DNA from: Streptomyces bottropensis ATCC 25435
GTDB lineage: Bacteria; Actinomycetota; Actinomycetes; Streptomycetales; Streptomycetaceae
DNA: 64,000 nt
Assembly: GCF_000383595.1 (NCBI RefSeq)
Contig: NZ_KB911581.1
Location: forward strand, 2,486,265 to 2,550,264
Direction: 5' to 3'
Of this stretch, positions 8,068-16,813 are shown piece by piece; the first letter of the stretch is position 1, and each line of letters starts with the position of its first letter. The notes under the pieces are model-generated. The model had not been told where the DNA came from and made no database searches. It was given only the letters and a program-made list of their open reading frames with translations. A program made the translations under genes and the position numbers.

Positions 8068-10499
8068 TGACGCCGCCGCACCGGGTGCGCCTCCCGGCGC
8101 CCGGCGACCCCCCGCAGCGCGGCCGGCTCCCCTTCGCCGACGCCCCGGACGCGCCCGACCCCATCGAGGTCAACAGCCGTTGGCTGACCCGGGGCGGCCG
8201 TCCGTGGTTCCCCGTCTCCGGAGAGTTCCACTACAGCCGTTACCCGGCCGGGGAGTGGGAGGAGGAGCTGCTGAAGATGAAGGCGGGCGGGGTCACGGTC
8301 GTCGCCGCCTACGTCATCTGGATCCACCACGAGGAGATCGAGGGCCGCGTCCGCTTCGACGGCGACCGCGACCTGCGGCGCTTCGCGGAACTCTGCGCGC
8401 GCCACGGCCTGGACCTGATCCCCCGCATCGGCCCCTGGGTGCACGCCGAGGTCCGAGGCGGGGGCCTGCCGGACTGGGTCCTCGACCGCACCGACGCCCC
8501 CCGCACGGACGACCCGGCCTACCTCGCCCCCGTACGCACCTGGTTCGCGGCGATCGCCGGGCAGCTGCGGGGCCTGGACCGGGCCCACGGCGGTCCGGTC
8601 GTCGCGCTCCAGATCGAGAACGAGCTGTACGACCGGCCGGACCATCTGCTGACGCTGAAGCGGACGGCCCAGCAGGCCGGCCTGTCGGCCCCCCTGTGGA
8701 CGTCGACGGCCTGGGGCGGGGTGCGGCTGCCCCCGGACGAACTCCTGCCCCTGTACGGCGGCTACCCCGACGCCTTCTGGACCGAGGCGGACGGCGGCTG
8801 GCCCGACACCTGCCGCAAGCACTTCTTCTTCACCCACCAGCGCGACGACGAGGGCATCGGCGCCGACCTCCGCCCGACGACGGCACGCGGCGGTGACCGG
8901 GCGGAGCCGACGGACCGATTCCCCTGGGCCACCTGCGAACTGGGCGGCGGCATGGCGGTGGCCTACCACCGCCGGCCGCGCGTCGACGCCGCCGACGTCG
9001 GCGCCCTCGCCCTCACCAAGATCGGCTGCGGCTCGGTCTGGCAGGGCTACTACATGTTCCACGGCGGCACCAACCCGCCGGGGGAGCGCACCACCCTCCA
9101 GGAGTCCCACGCCACCGGCTACCCCAACGACCTCCCCCTGCTCACCTACGACTTCCAGGCCCCCCTCGGCGAGTACGGCCAGTACCGCCCCTCCTACGAC
9201 GAACTCCGCCTCCAGCACCTGCTGCTGGCCGACTTCGGTCATCTGATCGCCCCGATGGCCTCCGCCCTGCCCGAGCGGCGGCCGGCGAGCCAGGACGACC
9301 GGGCGACCCTGCGGTGGGCGGTCCGGGGGGACGGCCGGTCCGGCTTCCTCTTCGTCAACAACCACCAGCCGCACGAGCCGTTGCCGGACCGTCCGGGCAC
9401 GACGTTCACGGTGGAGTTCCCGGACGGACCCGAGGGGCCGGAGGCCGGGGCGCTGACCCTGCCGAGCGAACCGGTCACGATCCCCCGAGGGGCCTACTTC
9501 TGCTGGCCGTTGCGGCTCGACCTCGCCGGGCTGCGGCTGGACTGGGCCACCGCCCAGCCCGTCTGCACGGTCGACGACGGCCGTGGCCGTACGGTCCTCG
9601 TCCTGGCCGCGACGGACGGAATCACCCCCGAACTCGCCCTGGACCTGCGTACGGTGACCACGGTCCGCGTGCCGTCGGGCGAGGTCACGACGGTGGGCGA
9701 CCGCGTCCTGGTGACCGGGCTGCGCCCGGGCACCGACGCCCTGGTCGAGGTCGACACCACCGACGGCGGCCGGGTGGGCCTCCTGGTCCTGGACGCCGCC
9801 ACGGCCCGCACCGCGTACCGGGGCCGTGCCTGGGGTGCCGAGCGGCTCGTCCTCGGTGAGGCCGGCGGCGGGGTGGTCTTCGACGCCCACGCGGACGAGG
9901 TGCGGGTCCACAGCACGGCCCCGCAACCGTCCTTCGCCGTACTGCCCGCCCCCGAGCGCGCTCCGGTGGCGACCGGGGCGGTGGTGAAGGAGACGGCCGA
10001 CGGGGTCTTCGTCCGCTACACGCTGGTGGCGGACGACGAGGGCCGGCGCGGCTCCGGCGGCGCGGACGGCGCACTCCCGGTCACACTGATCCGGCCCCCG
10101 GGCGAGGCACCCCCCGTCACGACGGGCGCGCTGGGGCGGGCGAGCGTGCCGGCCGACGAGCACTTCGACACGGTGGCCGCCGAGTACGGCATCGCGACTC
10201 CGGACGACGCGCCGCCCGGCGCCCTCCTGCGCGTCCACTGGACCGGCGACGTCGCCCGCGCCCACGTGGGCGGCCGCCTGGTCGCCGACCAGTTCTACTC
10301 CGGCCGCGTCTGGGACATCGGCTTCGACCGGCTGCCCGCGGACGGGGCGCGGTCGGAGGGACTGCGACTGCGGGTGCTGCCGTTGCCCGCGGGGGCGCCG
10401 GTACACGTACCGGGCCGGGCGGGCGCCTCCGCCATCCCGGCGGAGATCACCCGAGCCGAGTACGTCACCCCCCGAACCTGGCCGCTTCGCCCCGGCTGA
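8067..10499 (+). CDS. Second, larger GH35 beta-galactosidase
   Basis: An 810-residue GH35 protein with a divergent architecture. The barrel shows FPVSGEFHYSRYP, RIGPWVHAEVRGGGLPDW and the acid/base motif LQIENELYD near residue 184. The probable nucleophile is in WATCELGGGMAV near residue 291, and YYMFHGGTNPPG follows. A long C-terminal half of beta-rich modules ends in a galactose-binding-like domain (ALLRVHWTGDVARAHVGG). It is only distantly similar to the preceding enzyme, so this is not a recent duplication. ATG 8067 shares one base with the previous stop. No signal peptide is evident. Different linkage preferences for the two enzymes are plausible but unproven. Confidence 0.88.
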   Translation: MTPPHRVRLPAPGDPPQRGRLPFADAPDAPDPIEVNSRWLTRGGRPWFPVSGEFHYSRYPAGEWEEELLKMKAGGVTVVAAYVIWIHHEEIEGRVRFDGDRDLRRFAELCARHGLDLIPRIGPWVHAEVRGGGLPDWVLDRTDAPRTDDPAYLAPVRTWFAAIAGQLRGLDRAHGGPVVALQIENELYDRPDHLLTLKRTAQQAGLSAPLWTSTAWGGVRLPPDELLPLYGGYPDAFWTEADGGWPDTCRKHFFFTHQRDDEGIGADLRPTTARGGDRAEPTDRFPWATCELGGGMAVAYHRRPRVDAADVGALALTKIGCGSVWQGYYMFHGGTNPPGERTTLQESHATGYPNDLPLLTYDFQAPLGEYGQYRPSYDELRLQHLLLADFGHLIAPMASALPERRPASQDDRATLRWAVRGDGRSGFLFVNNHQPHEPLPDRPGTTFTVEFPDGPEGPEAGALTLPSEPVTIPRGAYFCWPLRLDLAGLRLDWATAQPVCTVDDGRGRTVLVLAATDGITPELALDLRTVTTVRVPSGEVTTVGDRVLVTGLRPGTDALVEVDTTDGGRVGLLVLDAATARTAYRGRAWGAERLVLGEAGGGVVFDAHADEVRVHSTAPQPSFAVLPAPERAPVATGAVVKETADGVFVRYTLVADDEGRRGSGGADGALPVTLIRPPGEAPPVTTGALGRASVPADEHFDTVAAEYGIATPDDAPPGALLRVHWTGDVARAHVGGRLVADQFYSGRVWDIGFDRLPADGARSEGLRLRVLPLPAGAPVHVPGRAGASAIPAEITRAEYVTPRTWPLRPG

Positions 10500-10540
10500 C
10501 CTCGTGGGGTTCGTAGGCGGGTGGGGTGAGTGGGGCTTCT

Positions 10541-10635
10541 CGCGCAGTTCCCCGCGCCCCTGAAAGCCCAGGCCCTGCGGGCCTGAAAAGCAGCGGGCGC
10601 AGCCCCTGCTTTTCAGGGGCGCGGGGAACTGCGCG
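10541..10635. repeat. Perfect 25-bp inverted repeat, dispersed Streptomyces intergenic element
   Basis: The left arm (10541-10565, beginning CGCGCAGTTCCCCGCG) is exactly complementary to the right arm (10611-10635). A 45-nt centre holds a small AGGCCC/GGGCCT hairpin. Related copies lie at 63021-63139 and, reduced, at 32140-32168. It follows the beta-galactosidase stop by 41 nt and probably also terminates transcription. Confidence 0.8.
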
Positions 10636-10809
10636 ACCAGCCCCCACCGGGCGGACGCTCGGGGGTCGAAGGGGCGCAGCCCCTGGGGACGGGACGGGTA
10701 GGGGCGGCGGGGGCGAAAAACCCCGGGCCCCGCCCCCGGACCTATCCTGTGGCCCACGCAGAACACGACAGACCGGACGACAACCCTCCGCAGACAAGGA
10801 AGAAGCCGC

Positions 10810-11928
10810 ATGCCCCGCAGCACCACGGACGGCAACGCGGCCGAACCCCCCGCCAAACCCACCCGAGGCCGCAGCCGCCGCAACTTCGCCGGCTCCCGCC
10901 CGGTCATGGACGACGTCGCCCGCCTCGCCGGCGTCTCCAAACAGACCGTCTCCCGCGTCCTCAACGACAACCCGGCCGTCCGCCCGGAGACCAGGCAAGC
11001 CGTGCTGGAAGCCATGCGCACACTCGGCTACCGCCCCAGCCGCAGCGCCCGCTCCCTGGCCAGCGGCCGCACCCGCATGCTCGGCGTCATCTCCTTCGAC
11101 GCCGCCCGCTACGGCCCCGCCTCCACCCTGACCGCGATCAACACGGCGGCCCAGGAAGCGGGTTACCTCGTCAGCTCCATCGCCCTCGACACGGCGGACC
11201 GGGACACCGTCGTGGAGGCGGTGGACCGGCTGTCGGCCGAGGGCGCGGACGGCATCATCGCCATCGCCCCCCAGCGCCCGGTCGCCACCGCGCTGGCGCG
11301 CGCCCGCCCGGACACCCCGCTGGTGATGCTGGACAACGGCCTCGGCGACGGCACTCCCGTGGTCTCCTCGGACTTCACCGCGGGGGCCCGGCTGGCGACC
11401 GGCCATCTGCTGGGCCTCGGCCACCCCACCGTCCGGCACATCGCGGGCCCCACCGGCTGGACCTCCGCCGACCGGCGCGCCGAAAGCTGGCGCGAGACCC
11501 TGGCGAGGGCCGGCGCGTGTGTCCACGAGCCCCTCGTCGGGGACTGGAGCGCCGACTCCGGCTACGCGCTGGGCCGGCGGCTGGCGGCCGACCCGGACGT
11601 CACCGCCGTCTTCGTCTCCAACGACCAGATGGCACTCGGTCTGCTGCGCGCCCTGCACGAGGCGGGGCGCCGGGTCCCGCGGGACGTGAGCGTGGTCGGC
11701 TACGACGACATCCCGGAGGCGGCACATCTGCTGCCGCCGCTGACGACGATCCGTACGGACTACTCGGCGATCGGCACGACCGCGCTGCGCCTGCTGCTGC
11801 GCCAGCTGGACGACCCGGAGGAGACGGGCGACGCCGGCGACACCGGTGCCACGGGCGACACTCGGGTGCGGGGCCCGGTCATCCCCGTGGAGCTGATCGT
11901 CCGTGACAGCACGGGGGCGCCCGCATAG
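10810..11928 (+). CDS. LacI-family transcriptional regulator
   Basis: A repressor of 372 residues. The helix-turn-helix lies at about residues 33-55 (MDDVARLAGVSKQTVSRVLN). The LacI hinge follows (YRPSRSARSLASGR, 74-87), then a periplasmic-binding-protein-like sensor domain (MLGVISFDAARYG to VVGYDDIPEAAHLLPPLTTI). An N-terminal extension of about 30 basic residues is unusual. The C-terminus carries a Gly/Asp/Thr-rich insert (ETGDAGDTGATGDTR) before the last strand. ATG 10810 follows AAGGAAG. Its place directly after the two GH35 genes and the palindrome at 4892 suggest it controls the MFS/GH35 operon in response to a galactoside; inducer and sites are inferred. Confidence 0.88.
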   Translation: MPRSTTDGNAAEPPAKPTRGRSRRNFAGSRPVMDDVARLAGVSKQTVSRVLNDNPAVRPETRQAVLEAMRTLGYRPSRSARSLASGRTRMLGVISFDAARYGPASTLTAINTAAQEAGYLVSSIALDTADRDTVVEAVDRLSAEGADGIIAIAPQRPVATALARARPDTPLVMLDNGLGDGTPVVSSDFTAGARLATGHLLGLGHPTVRHIAGPTGWTSADRRAESWRETLARAGACVHEPLVGDWSADSGYALGRRLAADPDVTAVFVSNDQMALGLLRALHEAGRRVPRDVSVVGYDDIPEAAHLLPPLTTIRTDYSAIGTTALRLLLRQLDDPEETGDAGDTGATGDTRVRGPVIPVELIVRDSTGAPA

Positions 11929-12005
11929 CCCCGCCGCCCGAGCGGCCCCGGCGCGCCCCGACGGGTGGGGCCCCCGGCCCGACATCTCCGGATGCCGGAC
12001 CAGGG

Positions 12006-12050
12006 ACCCTCAGAACCCTCAGAACCCTCAGGATTCTCAGTTACCTCAGG
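12006..12050. repeat. Five tandem 9-bp units with CTCAG core
   Basis: ACCCTCAGA, ACCCTCAGA, ACCCTCAGG, ATTCTCAGT and TACCTCAGG run without interruption, each with CTCAG in the same place. They lie in the 149-nt gap between two convergent genes. No function is evident. Confidence 0.6.
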
Positions 12051-12077
12051 AAGCGCAGGCCGGCTCAGGCCGGCCGT

Positions 12078-12893
12078 TCACGGCTTCCTCGCGATCGCCC
12101 CGTACATCGCGATGTCCTCGTCGCGGATGTTCTCCTCGCCCGTGCCGTCCGGGTGCCACTTGTGGACCTGGACGATGCCGGGCTCGACGAGTTCGAGGCC
12201 GTCGAAGAACTCGTGGGCCTCGTCGATCGTGCGCAGCCGCATGGGCATGTCGCGCGCGGCGTACTCGCGGGCGACGCGGCCCACCTCCTCGGGGGCGAAC
12301 TCGGCGGTGGCGATGGTCATCGCCAGATAGCTGCCCGAGGGGAGGGGTTCGAGGAGACGGCGGACGATACCGACCGCGTCGTCCTCGTCCAGCACGAAGT
12401 GGACGATCGCGATCACGGTGAGCGCGACCGGCTTGCTCAGGTCGAGGGTCTCCGCGAACTCGGGCGAGCCGAGCACGGTCTCCGGGTCCTGGAAGTCGGC
12501 CTCGATGTACGCGGTCCTGCCCTCGGGGGTGCTGGCCAGTAATCCCTGGGACAGGGTGAGGACGATCGGGTCGTTGTCCACGTAGACGACCCGGGACTCG
12601 GGGGCCACCGACTGGGCTATCTCGTGGAGGTTGGGGGAGGTGGGGATGCCGGTTCCGATGTCGAGGAACTGGCGCATGCCCGCCTTCTCGGCGAGCCAGC
12701 GCACCGCGCGGTTCATCCAGTCGCGGTTGGCGCGCATGTGGACCGGCAGGGCCGGCCACTCGTGGGCCATCGCGTCACCGGCCTCCTTGTCGGCCGGGTA
12801 GTAGTCCTTGCCGCCGAGGATGTAGTCGTAGATACGCGCGGAGTGCGCGTGCTCGGTGTCGATCCGGTCGGCCGGCCATCCGTTGTCGGGCAA
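12078..12893 (-). CDS. SAM-dependent methyltransferase, DUF574 family
   Basis: A class I methyltransferase-like protein of the actinobacterial DUF574 (PF04672) family, 271 residues. The hallmark N-terminus DTEHAHSARIYDYILGGKD is followed by the SAM-binding glycine motif FLDIGTGIPTSPN and a post-motif acidic residue (VVYVDNDPIV). Family members in Streptomyces often sit beside regulatory genes and their substrates are unknown. TTG 12893 is chosen because GGGAGGG (12899-12905) precedes it by 6 nt and the resulting length fits the family. ATG 12908 and ATG 12995 are in frame but lack ribosome sites. It is the last gene of a leftward run. Confidence 0.83.
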   Translation of the reverse strand: MPDNGWPADRIDTEHAHSARIYDYILGGKDYYPADKEAGDAMAHEWPALPVHMRANRDWMNRAVRWLAEKAGMRQFLDIGTGIPTSPNLHEIAQSVAPESRVVYVDNDPIVLTLSQGLLASTPEGRTAYIEADFQDPETVLGSPEFAETLDLSKPVALTVIAIVHFVLDEDDAVGIVRRLLEPLPSGSYLAMTIATAEFAPEEVGRVAREYAARDMPMRLRTIDEAHEFFDGLELVEPGIVQVHKWHPDGTGEENIRDEDIAMYGAIARKP

Positions 12894-13016
12894 CGCCGTC
12901 CCTCCCATCAGGTCGTGTCGTACAGGTAAACGGTCGGACAGGGCCAGGGGTTCGACGGACGACGGAACCCGACGGCCACACAGGTGGTGCGTCAACGAGG
13001 CGTGGCAGCAAGCAGG

Positions 13017-13277
13017 TCAGAGCAGGAAGTCGGCCTCGCCCGCCTTCACACCGGCCAGAAAACTGGTCATCTCACGGGGCGTGAACAGCAGCGCCGGCCC
13101 GTCCGGGTCGGTCGACTGGCGTACGGCGACCCGGCCGTCGGCGAGCTTCTTCACCTCCACGCAGGCACCGCCGGCGTCGTCGCTCCAGGGGCGGTGCCAG
13201 TCCTGCTTGCCGAGTTCGCGGGCGGGCATGCCGTTGCGGACGCCGTTGTGTACTCCGTCGGGTATGGGGTGGTGCAC
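13017..13277 (-). CDS. DUF397 small protein
   Basis: An 86-residue protein of the DUF397 family, small actinobacterial partners of XRE regulators. Visible family features are the WHRPWSDDAGGACVEV segment and the core VAVRQSTDPDGPALLFTP followed by a Phe/Leu-rich tail. GTG 13277 follows AAGGAG by 7 nt and lies one base past the stop of the XRE gene, so the two are translated as a unit. By analogy with BldB-like and whiJ-type loci it may modulate the neighbouring regulator; that is inference. Confidence 0.85.
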   Translation of the reverse strand: MHHPIPDGVHNGVRNGMPARELGKQDWHRPWSDDAGGACVEVKKLADGRVAVRQSTDPDGPALLFTPREMTSFLAGVKAGEADFLL

Positions 13278-13278
13278 G

Positions 13279-14154
13279 TCAGAGCTCCTTGCGTAGCGCA
13301 CCGAGGAGGGCCTCGGTCTTTCGGGCGGGCGCCGACTGCGCGCCCAACCGGTCCAGGGCCTCGCGGTAGACGACGACGTCGTCGCCCTTGTCGAGATAGA
13401 CGGCGCCCACCAGACCGTTGAGGTAGACGATGTCCGGCAACTCCGGTGCCCTGAAGCGGAAGAGGTGGAACGCACCGGCCCGCATCGCCGGATGCGGGCC
13501 GTTGTGGAACGGCATGATCTGAACCGTCACATGGGGCAGCCGGTTCAGCTCGATCAGGTGGTCGACCTGGGCGCGCATCACCTCCGGTCCGCCGACCGGC
13601 CATCTGAGCACGGTCTCGTCCATCACCACCCACAGCCGGGGCGGCTGGGGCCGGGTGAGGAGTTCCTGGCGCCGCATCCGCAGCGCCACGCGCCGTTCGG
13701 TGTCCTCGGTCGCGGCGTGCGGATCGCCGGCGCCGAGCAGGGCGCGGGCGTACTCCTCGGTCTGGAGCAGGCCGTGCACGAACTGCGCCTCGTACGCCCG
13801 GATCTGGAGCGCCGCCTGTTCCAGGCTGAGGTAGGCGGCGAACCAGTCGGGCAGTACGTCGCGGTAGGTGTGCCACCAGCCGCGTTTGTTGGCCTCGCGG
13901 ACGGACTTCAGGAAGGTCTCGATCTCCTGCTGGTCCCGCACACCGTAGATCTGGAGCAGTTTCTCGACGTCCGGGAGGCGGAGCCGGGCGACCTTGGCGG
14001 CTTCCAGGCGGCGGATCGTGGAATGGCTGACTCCGATCGCCTCACCGGCCTGTTCGAACGTGAGTCCGGCACGTGTGCGCAACTCCTCCAGCTGTCTGCC
14101 GAGGATCATGCGCAGGACGGAGGGGGCCCCGCCCCACTCGGTCTCCGCGGTCAC
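13279..14154 (-). CDS. XRE-family regulator with DUF5753 domain
   Basis: A 291-residue DNA-binding protein. The helix-turn-helix at about residues 18-70 (LRTRAGLTFEQAGEAIGVS, then HSTIRRLEAAKV) is followed by the DUF5753 module (YLSLEQAALQIRAYEAQFVHG, then LLQTEEYARALL). It ends in the usual beta-rich tail (ELPDIVYLNGLVGAVYL). GTG 14154 was preferred because GAGGGG (14164-14169) sits 9 nt upstream; longer starts lack such a site. Together with the DUF397 gene and the divergent ATPase it forms the whiJ-like gene set that Streptomyces carries in many copies, linked in S. coelicolor to development. The target here is unknown. Confidence 0.88.
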   Translation of the reverse strand: MTAETEWGGAPSVLRMILGRQLEELRTRAGLTFEQAGEAIGVSHSTIRRLEAAKVARLRLPDVEKLLQIYGVRDQQEIETFLKSVREANKRGWWHTYRDVLPDWFAAYLSLEQAALQIRAYEAQFVHGLLQTEEYARALLGAGDPHAATEDTERRVALRMRRQELLTRPQPPRLWVVMDETVLRWPVGGPEVMRAQVDHLIELNRLPHVTVQIMPFHNGPHPAMRAGAFHLFRFRAPELPDIVYLNGLVGAVYLDKGDDVVVYREALDRLGAQSAPARKTEALLGALRKEL

Positions 14155-14535
14155 GCCCACCACCCCCTCACGCCGAGCACTGAGGTCATGTCGCACTGCC
14201 TTACAGGTCTTGCGCGCTTTCCTTCAAGGGTTGCGCGTTGTTGTGCGAGTCGCTTCGAGAGCGCAGTCTGACACGATCTTGGCTCGATCGGTGCCGACAT
14301 GCGACCCGCAAAATGCAAATTTCAACTTGCCGGTTGCGAGGTGTTGTTCGCGGATGCCACAGTGGACGTACCGTCACGGCTTCGACGAACACCGGAGCCG
14401 CGCGGCCAGGTTGGGGGAGATGTGGCCGCAACTCAGCGCTGTCCGTCATGAGTTGCCACAGCTCGCGGCGTACGGCGAGGCGGCCGTGGCACCGGCTCCC
14501 CTCCGGTGCGAAGGGCCAACGAAAGGCTTACGGCG
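14155..14535. other. Divergent regulatory region between XRE gene and ATPase gene
   Basis: Holds no convincing gene. An AT-rich patch at about 14305-14330 (AAAATGCAAATTTCAACTTG) followed by the direct word GGTTGCGAGGTGTTG is the likely binding region. The small leftward frame at 14201-14449 has no ribosome site or recognisable sequence. Confidence 0.4.
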
Positions 14536-15090
14536 ATGGCTCCGCCCACTCTCCCCCCCTCCACGGACCGGTTAGCCCCGACCATGTACCCACCCCTTGG
14601 ACCAGAGACGTACGAACCGCACAGAGCGGGCGTGTTCGGACTGCCGGCGGTGCCCGCGTCGGCGGGCGAGGCGCGCAGAACCGTGCGCGAGCTGCTCGGT
14701 GAGTGGGGGGTGCCTCCGGAGACGGCCGAGGACGTCCTGCTGATCACGTCCGAGCTGGTCACCAACGCGTTGACCCACACGGACAGCGAGTGGATCGTGT
14801 GCCGGCTGCAGTACACCGGCCGTCGGCTCCGCATCGAGGTCGAGGACCAGAACAGCGGTCACGCACAGCCTGCCCGGCGTCGTCCGGGCCCCGACGACCA
14901 GAACGGGCGTGGGCTCATGCTGGTCGGCATGCTCAGCAGCGACTGGGGGGTGCGCGACACCCCACAACGGTCCGGTCGTGTCGTCTGGGCAGAACTGCCG
15001 TCGGAGGGCCGGGAAACCCCCGAGCCCGCCCCTCCGACGGCTCCGCGACGGAACGGGGGATTCCCCATGTCCGACCCGTCCTGGACCTAG
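14536..15090 (+). CDS. Anti-sigma-factor-like ATP-binding protein (HATPase_c)
   Basis: A 184-residue GHKL ATPase of the RsbW/SpoIIAB-like type. The N box reads LLITSELVTNALTHT (about residues 68-82). The G1 region EVEDQNSG and the G2 glycine motif GRGLMLVGMLSSDWG (about 125-140) are present. About 40 disordered residues precede the domain and a Pro-rich tail follows. ATG 14536 follows AAAGG by 9 nt; ATG 14584 is a shorter alternative. Such proteins partner divergent XRE/DUF397 genes and may bind an anti-sigma antagonist, but the partner is not visible here. Confidence 0.83.
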   Translation: MAPPTLPPSTDRLAPTMYPPLGPETYEPHRAGVFGLPAVPASAGEARRTVRELLGEWGVPPETAEDVLLITSELVTNALTHTDSEWIVCRLQYTGRRLRIEVEDQNSGHAQPARRRPGPDDQNGRGLMLVGMLSSDWGVRDTPQRSGRVVWAELPSEGRETPEPAPPTAPRRNGGFPMSDPSWT

Positions 15091-15131
15091 GCCCCGTCCC
15101 GCCGCCCGGCTCCCGGCCCGCTGCCGCCCGT

Positions 15132-15172
15132 GCCGGCGGGTGACCGGCGTCCCGCTCCGGTCACCCGCCGGC
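15132..15172 (+). terminator. 16-bp perfect hairpin terminator
   Basis: Inverted repeat arms at 15132-15147 and 15157-15172 pair perfectly around a 9-nt loop, 41 nt past the ATPase stop and 52 nt before the kinase start. Confidence 0.75.
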
Positions 15173-15224
15173 CTGCCCGCACGTACGCTGCCTCCACAGT
15201 GAACCCCTCGCCGCTGGAGGCACG

Positions 15225-16136
15225 TTGCGCACCGAGTCCGAGATCGACGTCCTCGTGCTGGGCGGGGCGGGTGTCGACACCATCGTCTACGTGCCCGAGC
15301 TGCCGCTCCCGTTCGCCGACAGCCATCTGGTGCCGGCCATCGAGACCAGGGCGGGGCAGACCGGCGACTTCCTTTCGGTGGCCGCGCACAGCCTGGGCCT
15401 GCGGACCCACCACCTCGACCTCCTCGGCGACGACCACGAGGGCGACCTGGTCCGCGCGCTGCACCGGGACCGCGGCATCCCGCTCACCGAAGGACACCTG
15501 CCCGGCGGCACCCGGCGCGCGGTGAACCTGGTCGGCCCCGACGGCCGCCGCTGCTCGCTCTACGACGGCAGCCGGAGCCAGGAGGTGGACGAACTGCCGC
15601 CGGACACGGTCCGGGCCCTGGCCGGGGTCAGCCGTCACGTCCACGTGTCCATCAGCCGGCCGTGCGCGGCCTCGCTGCCCCTGCTGAGCGAGCTGGGCGT
15701 GCCCGTCTCGACCGACCTGCACGACTGGGACGGCGTCAACCCGTACCACGAGACGTTCGCCCACGCCGCCGACCTGGTCTTCCTGTCGGCGGCGGGGCTC
15801 ACGGACCCGGAGAGGACCATGCGCCGGATCACCGAGCGGGGACGCGCCCGCACCGTCGTCGCCACGGACGGGGCCCGCGGCGCGTACCACCTGGTCGACG
15901 GCGAACTGAGCCACGTCCCGCCGGTGGCCCCGCCGACGCCGGTCGTGGACTCCAACGGCGCCGGGGACGCCTTCGCGGCGGGCTACCTCTTCGGCCGGCT
16001 CGCCGGCGAACCGCCGAGCCGCTGCGGTCTGTACGGCGCGATCGCGGGCGCCTACGCCTGCACCGTCCCCTCGACCCGCACCGACGCCATCGGCCGTGCG
16101 GACCTCCTCGCCCGAGCAGGGGGGCCGGTTCGCTGA
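15225..16136 (+). CDS. PfkB-family carbohydrate kinase
   Basis: A 303-residue ribokinase-type sugar or nucleoside kinase. The N-terminal strand VLVLGGAGVDTIVYV is followed by the substrate-side glycine segment TRAGQTGDF. The family signature near the C-terminus is VVDSNGAGDAFAAGYLFG, where GAGD supplies the anion hole and the catalytic Asp. Sugar specificity cannot be read from the sequence. TTG 15225 is used because GGAGG (15216-15220) lies immediately upstream. The gene stands alone between a strong terminator and the convergent conservon genes. Confidence 0.87.
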   Translation: MRTESEIDVLVLGGAGVDTIVYVPELPLPFADSHLVPAIETRAGQTGDFLSVAAHSLGLRTHHLDLLGDDHEGDLVRALHRDRGIPLTEGHLPGGTRRAVNLVGPDGRRCSLYDGSRSQEVDELPPDTVRALAGVSRHVHVSISRPCAASLPLLSELGVPVSTDLHDWDGVNPYHETFAHAADLVFLSAAGLTDPERTMRRITERGRARTVVATDGARGAYHLVDGELSHVPPVAPPTPVVDSNGAGDAFAAGYLFGRLAGEPPSRCGLYGAIAGAYACTVPSTRTDAIGRADLLARAGGPVR

Positions 16137-16166
16137 GCTGGGACCCCCGGCTCCCCGGCCGGCCCC

Positions 16167-16769
16167 TCAGCCCGGCCGCAGGCCCGCCGCCACCAGCCGG
16201 GCCTCCATCTTCCGGCGGGCCGCCCCGAGCACGGCCAGCAGGAGTTCCCTGCTGGACTGGCGCTGGCGGACGTCGCAGAGAAGGACCGGCACGGTGGGCG
16301 CCAGGTCGAGCGCCTGGCGGACCTGCTCGACGTCGGCCTCGCGGCGGCCGTCGAAGCAGTTGACGCCGACCGCGAAGGGGATGGAGCGCGACTCGAAGAA
16401 GTCGACCGCGGCGAAGGAGGCGTCGAGCCGCCGGGTGTCGGCGAGGACCACGGCCCCGAGGGCGCCGCTGCACAGGTCGTCCCACATGAACCAGAAACGG
16501 TCCTGGCCGGGTGTACCGAAGAGATAGAGCACCAGTTCGGGGGAGACGGTGATGCGGCCGAAGTCCAGGGCGACGGTGGTCGAGGCCTTCTTCTCCACGC
16601 CCCTGAGGTCGTCCACCCGCCGGCCGGCCGCGCTGATGTGCTCCTCGGTCGCCAGCGGGGTCACCTCGCTGACCGCGCCGACCATGGTGGTCTTGCCGAC
16701 CCCGAAGCCACCCGCGATGAGGATCTTCAGGGCGGTGGGTACGACGGTCTCGGAGCTGACGGACACCAT
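16167..16769 (-). CDS. cvnD: Ras-like GTPase of the conservon D type
   Basis: A small GTP-binding protein of 200 residues related to MglA and CvnD. The P-loop is ILIAGGFGVGKTTMVG (about residues 17-32). The switch segments are STTVALDFGRI and LFGTPGQDRFWFMWDD, where TPGQ replaces the usual DxxG. The base-recognition motif is GVNCFDG (N-x-F-D instead of NKxD), normal for this family. ATG 16769 follows AAAGGG. It lies 44 nt downstream of a roadblock gene but, unlike full conservons, has no DUF742 gene between the two and no histidine-kinase-like gene at the head. Confidence 0.88.
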   Translation of the reverse strand: MVSVSSETVVPTALKILIAGGFGVGKTTMVGAVSEVTPLATEEHISAAGRRVDDLRGVEKKASTTVALDFGRITVSPELVLYLFGTPGQDRFWFMWDDLCSGALGAVVLADTRRLDASFAAVDFFESRSIPFAVGVNCFDGRREADVEQVRQALDLAPTVPVLLCDVRQRQSSRELLLAVLGAARRKMEARLVAAGLRPG

Positions 16770-16813
16770 CCATCACCCTTTCGACGAGTTCCGGGCCCGG
16801 CCGCAGCGGCGGC

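Noticed and set aside
7944..11021. A 1025-residue minus-strand open frame under the second beta-galactosidase
   Set aside because: Shadow frame of a strongly supported GH35 gene, with no recognisable sequence.
14201..14449. An 82-residue leftward frame upstream of the XRE gene
   Set aside because: Covers the divergent promoter region, no ribosome site, no similarity recognised.
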